From Nocardia iowensis (GTDB taxonomy: Bacteria > Actinomycetota > Actinomycetes > Mycobacteriales > Mycobacteriaceae): 64,000 nucleotides of DNA. Where the stretch lies: contig NZ_CP078145.1 in NCBI RefSeq assembly GCF_019222765.1, positions 62,001 through 126,000 of the forward strand. The letters run 5' to 3'. A program made the translations under genes and the position numbers. Under the pieces are notes generated by a model. That model did no database searches. It was given only the letters and a program-made list of their open reading frames with translations, and had not been told where the DNA came from. Shown here piece by piece: positions 41,571-50,149 of the stretch (positions are counted from its first letter, which is position 1; every line of letters begins with the position of its first letter).

Positions 41571-42739
41571 TTAGCCGTCCCGATGGGGTCCGCGCCGATC
41601 ACACCGTCGGCGGCGTAGCGGCCGTCGTTGAAGTACTCGGTCGAGCGCAGGTAGTCCTGGCTCTTGTGCTCGGACTCGTCGTCCTCGTCGCGAACCTGGT
41701 TGCCCAGCAACGGACTACCCGGCGTGCTGGTGCCGCGCACGGGCGCCGCACTGGACTGGTTGACCGAGACGTTCTCCACGACCGGAGCGGCGGCGGGCGC
41801 GCCGCCCGGCGTCCCGGCGCCCCAGCCGTCGGGAAGCTTGAGCGAGCCGTTGCCGACCGACACCGAGGCACCGGGGCCGAACGACGCGGACCGCGTTGCC
41901 GCCGATGCGGCCGCGGACGCGAGGCCGGCACCGCCGACCATGGCAGCCGGTGCCGCACTGGTGATTCCGGGTGCCGCCGCGGAGGTGACGGCCGCGACCG
42001 CCTGCGAACCGATGGTGCCCACCGTGGACACACCGGTGGTCGCCACCGAACCCGCGATATTCGCCGCCTGCGTCGCGGCGCCGACCACGGCGGGGTTGTT
42101 CACGAACGCACCTGCCGCCGCGATCGCGGACTGCACCGGATCGGCGTTGGCACTCTGGAACGTCTGATCGGCCTGACCCGCATCAGCGGTGCCCGCACCT
42201 TTGGCGATCGTGGGCGGGTTGACGAACTCGCCGGGCGTCACCACCATCGCGCTGGTTGCCGCCTCGTAGGTCTCCATGGTCAGCGCGGCGCGCAGGTCGA
42301 GCGCGGCCTTGGCCGCCTCGGCGATTTCCGAGGTGCCGTTCAGCACGCCGCCGGTCGAGTGCGCCGCGACCCGCGCCGCGTTGACGGCCGCGATCTCCGG
42401 GAGGCTCGGCATGGCCAGCGAGGCAACGGTGTACGCGATCGCGTTGGACGCCGCCTTGGAGCCCATGGTGGCCGCCATTACACCCTGCTGCTCGGCCCAG
42501 CCGATGAAGCCGGTGAGCTTGGACAGTGCCGAGATGCCGTTGATGCCCTGCATGCCGACACCCAGCTCCGCCATGACGCGGGCGACGGTCGCGGTGGCGT
42601 CGACCCAGGCCGCGGTCAGCCCGCCCCACGCGGTGGCGGCGGCCGAGATGGGCACGGCGTGCGCGCCCGAGTTCAGCGCGATGGAATTTCCCTCTGCCAT
42701 ACGGGGCAGCCAGAACACCCCGGTGATTCCTGCGGTCAT
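41567..42739 (-). CDS. PPE-family protein lacking the PPE motif
   Basis: A 390-aa type VII secretion substrate. The first 175 residues are the helical PPE domain (SAAATAWGGLTAAWVDATAT; GISALSKLTGFIGWAEQQGV; ETYEAATSAMVVTPGEFVNP). The Pro-Pro-Glu signature is replaced by LPRMAEG near residue 11. The rest is Ala/Gly/Ser-rich low-complexity sequence ending in a charged tail (VRDEDDESEHKSQDYL). GGGGAG lies six bases before the ATG. The PE partner ends 39 bases upstream and EspG overlaps downstream, giving a full PE-PPE-EspG cassette. Its location is probably the cell surface. Confidence 0.88.
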   Translation of the reverse strand: MTAGITGVFWLPRMAEGNSIALNSGAHAVPISAAATAWGGLTAAWVDATATVARVMAELGVGMQGINGISALSKLTGFIGWAEQQGVMAATMGSKAASNAIAYTVASLAMPSLPEIAAVNAARVAAHSTGGVLNGTSEIAEAAKAALDLRAALTMETYEAATSAMVVTPGEFVNPPTIAKGAGTADAGQADQTFQSANADPVQSAIAAAGAFVNNPAVVGAATQAANIAGSVATTGVSTVGTIGSQAVAAVTSAAAPGITSAAPAAMVGGAGLASAAASAATRSASFGPGASVSVGNGSLKLPDGWGAGTPGGAPAAAPVVENVSVNQSSAAPVRGTSTPGSPLLGNQVRDEDDESEHKSQDYLRSTEYFNDGRYAADGVIGADPIGTAK

Positions 42740-42778
42740 GCTTTCTCCCCTTGCTTGTTTTTGCTATGCCCGCAGGCG

Positions 42779-43099
42779 TTAAACGATTGTCGAGCCGACG
42801 GCGTTGATGCCGGTAGCCCGGACGACATCCTCCCCGACATGGGTGATGAGCTGGCTGCGCAGCGTTGCGGCGGCGTGGTGCAGTTCCAGGATCCCCTGAG
42901 CGACTGCCTGGTCGTGCGTCATCGCGGCCCTGTTGAGGTGGTTCGCGGCATGCAACGAAACCTCATCGATGCCGGACGGGACGACGTGCGTCGCGGGCGC
43001 GGTCACCGCGGCGGCAGCGGCGAGCCGTTCGGCGAGTAGATCCAGCTCGGCGGCAGCAGCAAGGACGACTTCGGGTTGTACTAGGACGTGGCCAACCAT
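42779..43099 (-). CDS. PE-family protein
   Basis: A 106-aa PE domain. Two helices (VQPEVVLAAAAELDLLAERL and AHAANHLNR/LHHAAATLRSQL regions) form a hairpin like that of mycobacterial PE proteins, which pair with the PPE domain and carry the secretion signal. The usual Pro-Glu appears as QPEVV near residue 8. GAAGGAG lies seven bases before the ATG at 43099, and 5' extension of the frame is noncoding. It is the first gene of the PE-PPE-espG operon. Confidence 0.85.
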   Translation of the reverse strand: MVGHVLVQPEVVLAAAAELDLLAERLAAAAAVTAPATHVVPSGIDEVSLHAANHLNRAAMTHDQAVAQGILELHHAAATLRSQLITHVGEDVVRATGINAVGSTIV

Positions 43100-43256
43100 G
43101 ACTCGACTCCTTCTAGTGGCGGCTATGGGGCGGAACCACGAGAATTCCCCCTTCGAGTGATAGGACGCGACAGCCAGGCCATCGGTTCCATCGAATCCCC
43201 AAGTTTCTTCCGATCTCACCCCAACTGCAACCGCACTCATACAGCTGGAGTAAAGA

Positions 43257-43607
43257 CTAGCCCCATCCCAGCTGATGTAGACGGTCTTCGTCAATCCCGA
43301 AATAGTGTGCGATCTCATGGATCACGGTGATTGCCACCTCTTCCACCACTTCGCTCTCGTCAGCGCAGATGGCGAGGATGGCATCGCGATAGATCGTCAC
43401 GGTGTCCGGCAGCGCCCCGCCGTAGTGGCTGTCGCGTTCGGTAAGTGCGATTCCTTGATACAGCCCGAGCAAATGTGGATCCTTCGGATTGCTCGGTTCG
43501 ATCAGCACCACGACATTATCGATGGCCTGCGCCAGCTCCGGCGGAATCTGATCGAGCGCATCACCGACCAATTCCTCGAACCGGTCCTCGGACATGGAGA
43601 CCGACAT
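43257..43607 (-). CDS. zincin-like metallopeptidase (Rv3836-like)
   Basis: A 116-aa protein of the minimal zincin family (PF06262 type). The active-site motif is VIHEIAHYFGIDEDRLHQLG, with two His and Glu for zinc and catalysis and a third acidic or His ligand downstream. The N-terminus MSEDRFEELVGDALDQIPPE is family-typical. The start may be ATG 43607 or the ATG four codons later. It lies 9 bases after the septum-formation gene, so it is probably in one operon, matching the Rv3835-Rv3836 pair. Substrates of these small zincins are unknown. Confidence 0.9.
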   Translation of the reverse strand: MSVSMSEDRFEELVGDALDQIPPELAQAIDNVVVLIEPSNPKDPHLLGLYQGIALTERDSHYGGALPDTVTIYRDAILAICADESEVVEEVAITVIHEIAHYFGIDEDRLHQLGWG

Positions 43608-43616
43608 CGTCGCGGT

Positions 43617-44756
43617 CTACCTCGGCTGGGGCTGCGGCGGCAGCGGCGCCGCACCGGGCAGCGGAGTCGGTGTCGAACGACCGGTGTTCGGCGGCGGCAC
43701 CGGCGCTTGGCCGTCGATCAGGATGTCTCCCCGCGCGGAACCGGTGATCGGCGCGAACCCTTCCCGGTCCGCCCCCTTTCCGATCATGCAGTCCAGTTTG
43801 CGACTGCCCGCCAGCCAGCTTCGCGCGTCCAGATAGTCGAAGAACAGCGTCAGCGTCTTGTTACGCACCACATCCGGCCCGCCGAGGTAATCCGCCGCGG
43901 TCCGCGCGCACTCTTCCTCGACGAACTTGTCCTGCTCCTCCTTGGCGGGCGGCCCGCCCTGGAACCGCTGGCTCAGGTCGATGGTGGAAACGATCTCGAC
44001 CGCGTGCGCCTGCGCGCAATCCACCGGGTCGGTGGGCAGGTTCTGGTTGATGCCGAGGCACACGCCGGGCCCGTACACCTTCGACTGATCATGTTCGGCG
44101 GCGCTGCCCACCGAGGGCGGCGTGCCCGCGCTCGCCGCGTACTGCAACCCGCAGCGCAGGGTGCGGTCGCCGTGCTGCCAGCCGTCGGGGCTCGGGTACA
44201 TCAACCCGACGATGTAGCGCCCGCGCGGATCGAACTTCCCGCCCAGGTACTGCTGCACCGCGGGGACGCAGTGCTCTTCCTTCAGCTCGGTGAGCCGCAG
44301 CGAGTCGGGGAACCGGGACCCGGGCCCGAATTCCTTGCCCGGGTACTTGCTCATGTCGACGTCCGCCGCGACCTCGAACATGTGCTTGCTTTCGCAGCGC
44401 ACCTTGACCAGATCCGAGTGGTCCGGCTTGGACCAGCTCAGACAGTCACCCTTGACCGCGGTGCCGAACTCCCGGTCGACCACCGGCGCGCTCGGCGAGC
44501 CGGGATTGTGCGCCTCGAGTTTCTTGTCGGTTTCGAACCCGGTCACGAACAGCGTCACCAAGGCGGCGATCACCGCACCCGCGGCCACCAGCAGCAGCCC
44601 CCAGCGCAGGGTCGGCGCGGGCAGGGCCGTGTCGCCGGTGAATACGCCCCGAACCGTGTCGTACACACGCCGCACCGAACCGGTGCGCGACGGCATACCG
44701 CGTTTGGGTAGCCGGCTCGACGGCTCGGGCTCGGGTGCACGATCGGAGGGGGACAT
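43617..44756 (-). CDS. septum-formation family membrane protein (Rv3835-like)
   Basis: A 379-aa single-pass membrane protein. A charged cytoplasmic N-terminus (about 50 residues) and one transmembrane helix (about 52-72) precede a large extracytoplasmic part with two repeats of the septum-formation domain. Each repeat carries conserved cysteines (GDCLSWSK with VRCESKHMFEVAA; GVCLGINQ with DCAQAHAVEIVS). The end is Pro-rich. The order with the zincin and serS matches Rv3834c-Rv3836. A direct role in division has not been shown for most members. Confidence 0.87.
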   Translation of the reverse strand: MSPSDRAPEPEPSSRLPKRGMPSRTGSVRRVYDTVRGVFTGDTALPAPTLRWGLLLVAAGAVIAALVTLFVTGFETDKKLEAHNPGSPSAPVVDREFGTAVKGDCLSWSKPDHSDLVKVRCESKHMFEVAADVDMSKYPGKEFGPGSRFPDSLRLTELKEEHCVPAVQQYLGGKFDPRGRYIVGLMYPSPDGWQHGDRTLRCGLQYAASAGTPPSVGSAAEHDQSKVYGPGVCLGINQNLPTDPVDCAQAHAVEIVSTIDLSQRFQGGPPAKEEQDKFVEEECARTAADYLGGPDVVRNKTLTLFFDYLDARSWLAGSRKLDCMIGKGADREGFAPITGSARGDILIDGQAPVPPPNTGRSTPTPLPGAAPLPPQPQPR

Positions 44757-44833
44757 CGCGATCCATCATGGCAGTCTCCGAGCCGCGGTGCCACGACCCG
44801 TTCCGACCTGCGGTTTTCGCCGGAGCCGTGCGG

Positions 44834-46534
44834 TTAACCGCGGAGCGCCGAGAGGAAGATGCCGGGGATCCGGGCCGGATTGCGGCTGGCGTAGAACTCG
44901 GTCAGCTTGCGTGCGGTCGTCGCCGCGGCGGCATTGCCGACGAACCATGGCGGCTTCGGTGACAATGCCGGCTCGCCGTGCAGCACCGAGCGCGGCGCGG
45001 GCCGGAACGGTCCGTGCACCACCGTGCGCTCCACATCGGCGAGCAGGAAAGCGTTGTGCACCACACCGATTCCGCTCTGCACGTCGTCGAGGGTGTGGCC
45101 GGGGAACGCACCCCACGCGGCGCGCGGGGCGAGGAAGGCGAGCCCGGTCCACGCGTTCACCGCGATCGCGCCGTAGCGCAGCCGCTCGATGGCGCGGTCG
45201 AAGGCGATGCCGAGCCTGCGGATGGTTCTCGGATGGGCGAGCACATTGGCGCCGAGCGTTCCGGTGAGTTCGGCATTCGCGAAATCGACCGCCCGCTGCA
45301 GGAATTCGCCCCCTTCGTAGGGCAGTTCGACCACGCCGAGCACCGGCGAGAAGTATTCGGTACGCAACAGCGGTGTGTCGGTGAGCGGCAGCTGCTCGAT
45401 CAGCACCCGACCCGCACCGACCTGGTCGGCATCGGGATAGGCCGCCAGCGCATCCGCGACCCGCGCTTCGCTGCCCGGGTAATACGCGGCCCGCCGCGGC
45501 GCGTTCGTGAGCGCCGTGCGCAGCTCGGCAAGGAACCTGTCCTTGCGATCCCATTCCTTGCTCACCACCACCGCCTGCGCGGCGATGCAGTTGTATCCGC
45601 CGTTGTGCAGCCGCTGGGTCGCCACGTGTTCGGCCTGGTAGCGCAGGTCCGCGTCGGACCAGTCGCCGGGCACAACGATGGTCGGCGACACCCCGCCGAG
45701 CTCGCTGGTGATCGGCTTGCTCAGCAGCGGGCGCTTGTCCTTCTTCCGTTCCAGCCCTTCCGGGCCCGGTCCCCAGACGATCGTGTCGTGGGTGTGCGCG
45801 CTGCCGGTCATGTGCACGTGTGCGACGTCGGGGTGGTGCACCAGGTAGCGGCCCGTGTCCGCGCCACCGGTCACGATCCGCAGCACACCGAGCCGGCACA
45901 GCGGCGCGAACACCATCTCGAACACCGTGAAGAGCGGATCGGTGATCGGGTTCAGCTTCAGCACTACAACCCGGTTGTGCGCATACAGCTCGTAGAGCAG
46001 GTCCAGCGGTGGAATCGAGGTGATATTGCCTGCCCCGAGCACCACGCCGATCCCGCCGGTCGCGCTCGGATCGAGCTGAGCGAGCCCGGCCCGCCGCCGC
46101 GCGGTATCGGCGTCGACACCGGGACGCAACCACACCTCGCCGTGAAAACCGTTGAGCAGCAGCCGGTCATAGGTATCCACCGGCAGAATCGGCACCGCGA
46201 CGCGATTGCCGGGCGCCTCCTGCACCGCGACACCGTCGAGTGGGCTGCGCCCGTTCTCCAACGCGGTCAACGTCGCGGCGAGCGCGGTCGTGGCCTGCAG
46301 CACGGCCAGTGGCCCGGACATCCATTCCTCGCCGACCAGCGGCGAGTCCTCGTCCAGTCCCTTGATGGTCTGCGCGGCCCGCACCCAGTCGCCGGCGAAG
46401 CGCCCGGTTCGGGTGTGGATGTCGTCGAGCAGCTCACGGCGGCGGCGCAGCGGGGTCTGGGCCCACACCTTCTCGCCCGCGGTCAGCTCGGCCAGTGCGT
46501 CGTCGATAGCTGATTCGTCGAAAGTCGTACCCAC
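44834..46534 (-). CDS. aldehyde dehydrogenase family protein
   Basis: A 566-aa NAD(P)-dependent aldehyde dehydrogenase-like enzyme, about 70 residues longer than common ALDHs. The cofactor region is GIGVVLGAGNITSIPPLDLL, the general base Glu lies in TSELGGVSPTIVV, and the nucleophile Cys in NGGYNCIAAQ. The long N-terminal region and the substitution GGYNC for GQxC suggest an atypical subgroup. The GTG at 46534 follows a CATAGT box by six bases, and frames extending upstream lack plausible sequence. It is divergent from serS, with only 92 bases between the two starts. The substrate is unknown. Confidence 0.85.
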   Translation of the reverse strand: MGTTFDESAIDDALAELTAGEKVWAQTPLRRRRELLDDIHTRTGRFAGDWVRAAQTIKGLDEDSPLVGEEWMSGPLAVLQATTALAATLTALENGRSPLDGVAVQEAPGNRVAVPILPVDTYDRLLLNGFHGEVWLRPGVDADTARRRAGLAQLDPSATGGIGVVLGAGNITSIPPLDLLYELYAHNRVVVLKLNPITDPLFTVFEMVFAPLCRLGVLRIVTGGADTGRYLVHHPDVAHVHMTGSAHTHDTIVWGPGPEGLERKKDKRPLLSKPITSELGGVSPTIVVPGDWSDADLRYQAEHVATQRLHNGGYNCIAAQAVVVSKEWDRKDRFLAELRTALTNAPRRAAYYPGSEARVADALAAYPDADQVGAGRVLIEQLPLTDTPLLRTEYFSPVLGVVELPYEGGEFLQRAVDFANAELTGTLGANVLAHPRTIRRLGIAFDRAIERLRYGAIAVNAWTGLAFLAPRAAWGAFPGHTLDDVQSGIGVVHNAFLLADVERTVVHGPFRPAPRSVLHGEPALSPKPPWFVGNAAAATTARKLTEFYASRNPARIPGIFLSALRG

Positions 46535-46612
46535 AAGCCAACTATGCGCGCGCCGACGGCCGCGTGGCCCGCATCCTGGGATATCGGCGTGAAACGGCAA
46601 TACCCGGACCAT

Positions 46613-46618
46613 TAGGCT
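46613..46618 (+). promoter_or_regulatory. serS -10 box (leaderless)
   Basis: TAGGCT lies 8 bases before the ATG at 46627, where most seryl-tRNA synthetases start. This supports that ATG over the GTG at 46621 and suggests a leaderless mRNA. Confidence 0.5.
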
Positions 46619-46626
46619 GAGTGCCC

Positions 46627-47889
46627 ATGATCGACCTCCGATTCCTGCGGGACAACCCCGACGCGGTCCGCGCCTCGCAGCGCGCCCGTGGCGAAGACCC
46701 CGCCCTCGTCGACGCCCTGCTAGAGGCGGACGCGGCCCGCCGCGCGGCGGTGGCCACCGCCGACAACCTGCGCGCCGAGCACAAGGCGATGGGCAAGCTG
46801 ATCGGTAAGGCGAGCAAAGACGAGCGCTCCGCGCTGCTCGCGCAGGCGCAGGAGATGTCGGTCAAGGTCAAGGAGGCCGAGGCCGCGCAGAGCGCCGCCG
46901 ACGCTGACCTGGATGCCGCGCACCGCGCCATCTCGAACGTGGTGCAGGACGGCGCGCCCGCGGGCGGCGAGGCCGACTATGTCGTGCTGGAAACCATCGG
47001 CACGCCACCGGAATTCGACTTCGAGCCGAAGGATCACCTGGAACTCGGTGAATCGCTCGGCCTGATCGACATGGAACGCGGTGCGAAGGTCTCCGGCGCC
47101 CGTTTCTACTTCATGACCGGCTACGGCGCACTGCTGCAGCTCGGTCTGCTGCAGCTGGCGGCGCAGAAAGCGGTGGCCAACGGCTTCACCATGATGATTC
47201 CGCCGGTGCTGGTGCGCCCGGAGATCATGGCGGGCACCGGGTTCCTCGGCCAGCACGCCGCGGAGGTCTACCGCCTCGCCGAGGAAGACCTGTACCTGGT
47301 CGGCACCTCGGAGGTGCCGCTGGCCGGTTACCACTCGGACGAGATCCTCGACCTGAGCAACGGCCCGAAGCGGTACGCGGGCTGGTCATCGTGCTTCCGG
47401 CGCGAGGCGGGCAGCTACGGCAAGGACACCCGCGGCATCATCCGGGTGCACCAGTTCGACAAGGTCGAGATGTTCGTCTTCACCACCCCCGAGCAGGCCG
47501 ACGCCGAGCACAAGCGGCTGCTGGGCTGGGAGCAGGACATGCTCGCGGCCATCGAGGTGCCGTATCGGGTCATCGACGTCGCCGCAGGCGATCTCGGCAG
47601 CTCGGCCGCGCGCAAGTTCGACTGCGAGGCATGGGTGCCGACCCAGCAGACCTACCGGGAACTCACCTCGACCTCGAACTGCACCACCTTCCAGGCCCGT
47701 CGCCTCGCCGTGCGCTACCGCGACGAGAACGGAAAGCCCCAGATCGCAGCCACTTTGAACGGCACGCTGGCGACCACCCGCTGGATCGTGGCGATTCTGG
47801 AGAACCATCAGCAGGCCGACGGGTCCGTGCGCGTGCCCGCCGCGCTGGTGCCGTTCGTCGGTACCGAGGTCCTGACACCGCCGCGGTAG
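46627..47889 (+). CDS. serS: seryl-tRNA synthetase
   Basis: A 420-aa class II synthetase that charges tRNA-Ser. An N-terminal coiled-coil arm (about residues 30-105, tRNA binding) is followed by the catalytic core with motif 2 ([20 protein letters not shown]) and an actinobacterial motif 3 ([20 protein letters not shown]). The [17 protein letters not shown] start is family-typical. No T-box leader or ribosome site is seen; the transcript may be leaderless. It lies next to the Rv3835/3836-like genes as in mycobacteria. Confidence 0.97.
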   Translation: MIDLRFLRDNPDAVRASQRARGEDPALVDALLEADAARRAAVATADNLRAEHKAMGKLIGKASKDERSALLAQAQEMSVKVKEAEAAQSAADADLDAAHRAISNVVQDGAPAGGEADYVVLETIGTPPEFDFEPKDHLELGESLGLIDMERGAKVSGARFYFMTGYGALLQLGLLQLAAQKAVANGFTMMIPPVLVRPEIMAGTGFLGQHAAEVYRLAEEDLYLVGTSEVPLAGYHSDEILDLSNGPKRYAGWSSCFRREAGSYGKDTRGIIRVHQFDKVEMFVFTTPEQADAEHKRLLGWEQDMLAAIEVPYRVIDVAAGDLGSSAARKFDCEAWVPTQQTYRELTSTSNCTTFQARRLAVRYRDENGKPQIAATLNGTLATTRWIVAILENHQQADGSVRVPAALVPFVGTEVLTPPR

Positions 47890-48125
47890 GCCTTCGCTTC
47901 GGCCGCGTTTTCCTCCGGCACCGCATCCGGCGGTGGGCGGACATCCGCGCGTCCGAAGCACCCGCGCTTCGCCTGTGGACAAGGTGCGGTGCTGCCCGCG
48001 AATGTCGAATGTGGGCACCCGTGGCCAAGTCGCGTTGGCAACCCGAATGTTTCGCGCTGGTGAATAGCTAACGGTTCGCCATGCCGGATTCACGGGATGT
48101 GGCAACCGCCGGGATTTGTTGTGTC

Positions 48126-48131
48126 TAGGCT
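48126..48131 (+). promoter_or_regulatory. -10 box of the GGDEF-EAL gene
   Basis: TAGGCT lies seven bases before the chosen GTG start, consistent with a leaderless transcript. Confidence 0.45.
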
Positions 48132-48138
48132 ATTCCCC

Positions 48139-50004
48139 GTGCGAGGAATCGGGGCGCGCGGCGATACCCGAACCCGGGTGCGGGCGGCATCGGCGCTGGC
48201 GACAGCTATGGTCATGGCTCGGACCACCGGGGCGTTCTACGTCATGGGTGGTGTGCTGGGTCTGCTGATTACTGCGATCGCCCCGGGCGACGAAGGTAAT
48301 CGGCCACTGGTCGGCACGGCTGCGGCGATTGCGCTGGCGCTCGGGCTCACCCTGCTCGCCTGGGGGCCCAGACTGCCGCACTCTGTGCACCACGGGTACG
48401 TCGCCGTCGCGACGGTGCTGGTGACGATCGCGGTCTACGCCTTCCCGAACACCGTCGGCGCCATCAGCCTCGCGGCGTTCTATGTGTTCGTCGCCTGTGA
48501 CGCCGCACTGTTCTTCGCCTGGTCGCAGGCCGCCGCGCACATCACCTTCGCCATGGCGTTGTGCATGTGGGTGCTCCCCGCGCGACCCGTGCATCCCGCC
48601 TTGCCGTGGTGGTCCGGGTTGATCCCGGCCGGCGTGACCTTCGGCGTCGGCGTGGTCGTCGGCATCCTGACCAGGATGGCGTCCGAAGCCGACATCGACG
48701 TGCTGACCGGGCTTTTGAACCGGCGCGGCTTCGATCGCGCGCTCAACTCGGCGATCGAGCAGGCGACCCGCACCGGCCAGGGACTCGCACTGGTGCTGGT
48801 CGATCTCGACCGCTTCCAGAAGATCAACGATCACCTCGGCCACCGCGCGGGCGACGCCGTGTTGCAGCGGGTCGCCGACACCTGGTCGAAACTGCTTGCG
48901 CCGGACCAGCGGCTGGCCCGCTACGGCGGTGACGCGTTCGCGATGCTGTTGCCGAACACCACCGAGCAGGCCGCCATTTTGCTGACCGAGCAACTACGCG
49001 CCGCGGTCACCACCGGCTGTTCCGCGGGCGTGACCTCATGGCAGCCAGGCGAATCCGGCTCGCTGCTGGTGAGTCGCGCGGACGTCGGGCTGTACCGGGC
49101 CAAGCAGGCCGGACGCAACCGGACGGTGCTCGAGTCGTCGCGGCAACTCCCGCTTGCGGTGGAGTTGCGCGAAGCCATCGACCGCGGCCTGCTCGACGTG
49201 CACTACCAGCCGATCGTCAGCCTCAGCGAGGGCGGCGGCAAGGCGGTCGGGGTGGAGGCGCTGCTGCGCTGGTCGTCGAGTGCGCAGCCGGATGTCACCA
49301 CCGAGGGACTGATCCGGGTCGCCGAGGAATACGATCTCATCTCCGATCTGGACGAGCTGGTGTTGCGCCGGGCCTGTGCCGACGCGGCCCGGCTGCAGGA
49401 GACCTTCGCCCAGCTCGATCTGACGCTGAACGTCAACGTCAGCGGCTTGGAACTGGCCGAAGCGGGCTATGCCGACCGGGTCGCGAACATCCTCGCCAGC
49501 ACCGGCTGGCCGGCCGAACAACTGGTACTCGAGGTGACCGAGAGCGAACTGGCCGCCGAATCGCACACCGCCATCGCGAACCTGCACACGCTGCGCGACC
49601 GAGGCGTGCGCATCGCCATCGACGACTTCGGCACCGGATACTCCTCGCTCAGCAGGCTGGCCACGCTGCCGAGCGACATCCTCAAGGTCGACCAGTCCTT
49701 CGTCGCCGCGATCCGCTCCGACTCCCCGGCACCGCCGCTGCTCGGCGTGATCGCGGCGTTGAGCAGCGCACTCGACCTCCAAGTGATCGCCGAGGGCGTG
49801 GAAACCGAATACCAGGCCGCGGTGCTCACCGAGCTCGGCTTCGCCCTCGCCCAGGGCTATCACTACAGCGACTCGCACCCGGTCGCGGACCTGATCAGCG
49901 ACCTCAACGAGAACCACGGCCGGGTCGGCCCAGGCGCCGCGGACCGGGAGCTCGACGACGGCGATTCCAGGCACGCCGCAAATGGCTGGCTGCCGCTCGG
50001 ATAA
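48139..50004 (+). CDS. membrane GGDEF-EAL protein with degenerate GGDAF motif
   Basis: A 621-aa c-di-GMP turnover protein. About six transmembrane helices occupy residues 25-180. The GGDEF domain keeps ALVLVDLDRFQKINDHLGHR but has GGDAF instead of GGDEF (about 263-267), so it probably cannot make c-di-GMP, though it could still bind GTP. The EAL domain looks intact: GVEALLRW (about 373-375), LNVNVSG, LEVTESEL, IAIDDFGTGYSSLSRL, LKVDQSF and VIAEGVETE. It is therefore predicted to be a membrane c-di-GMP phosphodiesterase. The start is chosen from the TAGGCT box; later Met starts are possible. Confidence 0.92.
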   Translation: MRGIGARGDTRTRVRAASALATAMVMARTTGAFYVMGGVLGLLITAIAPGDEGNRPLVGTAAAIALALGLTLLAWGPRLPHSVHHGYVAVATVLVTIAVYAFPNTVGAISLAAFYVFVACDAALFFAWSQAAAHITFAMALCMWVLPARPVHPALPWWSGLIPAGVTFGVGVVVGILTRMASEADIDVLTGLLNRRGFDRALNSAIEQATRTGQGLALVLVDLDRFQKINDHLGHRAGDAVLQRVADTWSKLLAPDQRLARYGGDAFAMLLPNTTEQAAILLTEQLRAAVTTGCSAGVTSWQPGESGSLLVSRADVGLYRAKQAGRNRTVLESSRQLPLAVELREAIDRGLLDVHYQPIVSLSEGGGKAVGVEALLRWSSSAQPDVTTEGLIRVAEEYDLISDLDELVLRRACADAARLQETFAQLDLTLNVNVSGLELAEAGYADRVANILASTGWPAEQLVLEVTESELAAESHTAIANLHTLRDRGVRIAIDDFGTGYSSLSRLATLPSDILKVDQSFVAAIRSDSPAPPLLGVIAALSSALDLQVIAEGVETEYQAAVLTELGFALAQGYHYSDSHPVADLISDLNENHGRVGPGAADRELDDGDSRHAANGWLPLG

Positions 50005-50008
50005 ACGC

Positions 50009-50037
50009 TTGACGCCGCCCGCGCGGCTGCGCATGCT
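50009..50037 (+). promoter_or_regulatory. putative promoter of the leader-peptide/MFS transcript
   Basis: TTGACG (50009-50014) and CATGCT (50032-50037) are 17 bases apart. The expected start point, seven bases on, coincides with the ATG at 50045. Confidence 0.5.
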
Positions 50038-50044
50038 GATCCAC

Positions 50045-50071
50045 ATGCGCTTGCTCATCTACGCCTATTGA
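50045..50071 (+). CDS. putative leaderless leader peptide MRLLIYAY
   Basis: An eight-codon frame, MRLLIYAY then TGA, begins exactly where transcription should start from the TTGACG-17-CATGCT promoter, so it would be read as a leaderless mRNA. It ends three bases before a hairpin and 78 bases before the MFS exporter, in the same frame. Short peptides starting Met-Arg-Leu stall ribosomes in the presence of macrolides in known resistance leaders, and efflux genes in related bacteria use such attenuators. The attenuator role is inference. Confidence 0.45.
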   Translation: MRLLIYAY

Positions 50072-50074
50072 TCT

Positions 50075-50100
50075 GTCAGACGGCTGTTCACCCGGCTGAC
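50075..50100 (+). promoter_or_regulatory. leader hairpin upstream of MFS gene
   Basis: GTCAGaCGG (50075-50083) pairs with CCGgCTGAC (50092-50100), one internal mismatch, loop of eight. Lying between the short ORF and the MFS start, it is placed to act as a translation-sensitive attenuator. Confidence 0.45.
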
Positions 50101-50149
50101 GGGTAACACCGGCACAGTTCACTCGCTGCGTTCCCTCACGGTTCGCGCG

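Noticed and set aside
41387..43039. A 550-codon plus-strand frame opposite PPE and espG
   Set aside because: Gly/Arg/His-rich shadow of the PPE gene with no start signals or motifs.
44978..46513. A 511-codon plus-strand frame opposite the aldehyde dehydrogenase
   Set aside because: Antisense to a gene with clear catalytic motifs; no supporting features.
47890..48125. A tRNA gene after serS
   Set aside because: No GGTTCGA-type T-loop with a matching acceptor stem was found; the region shows only weak repeats.
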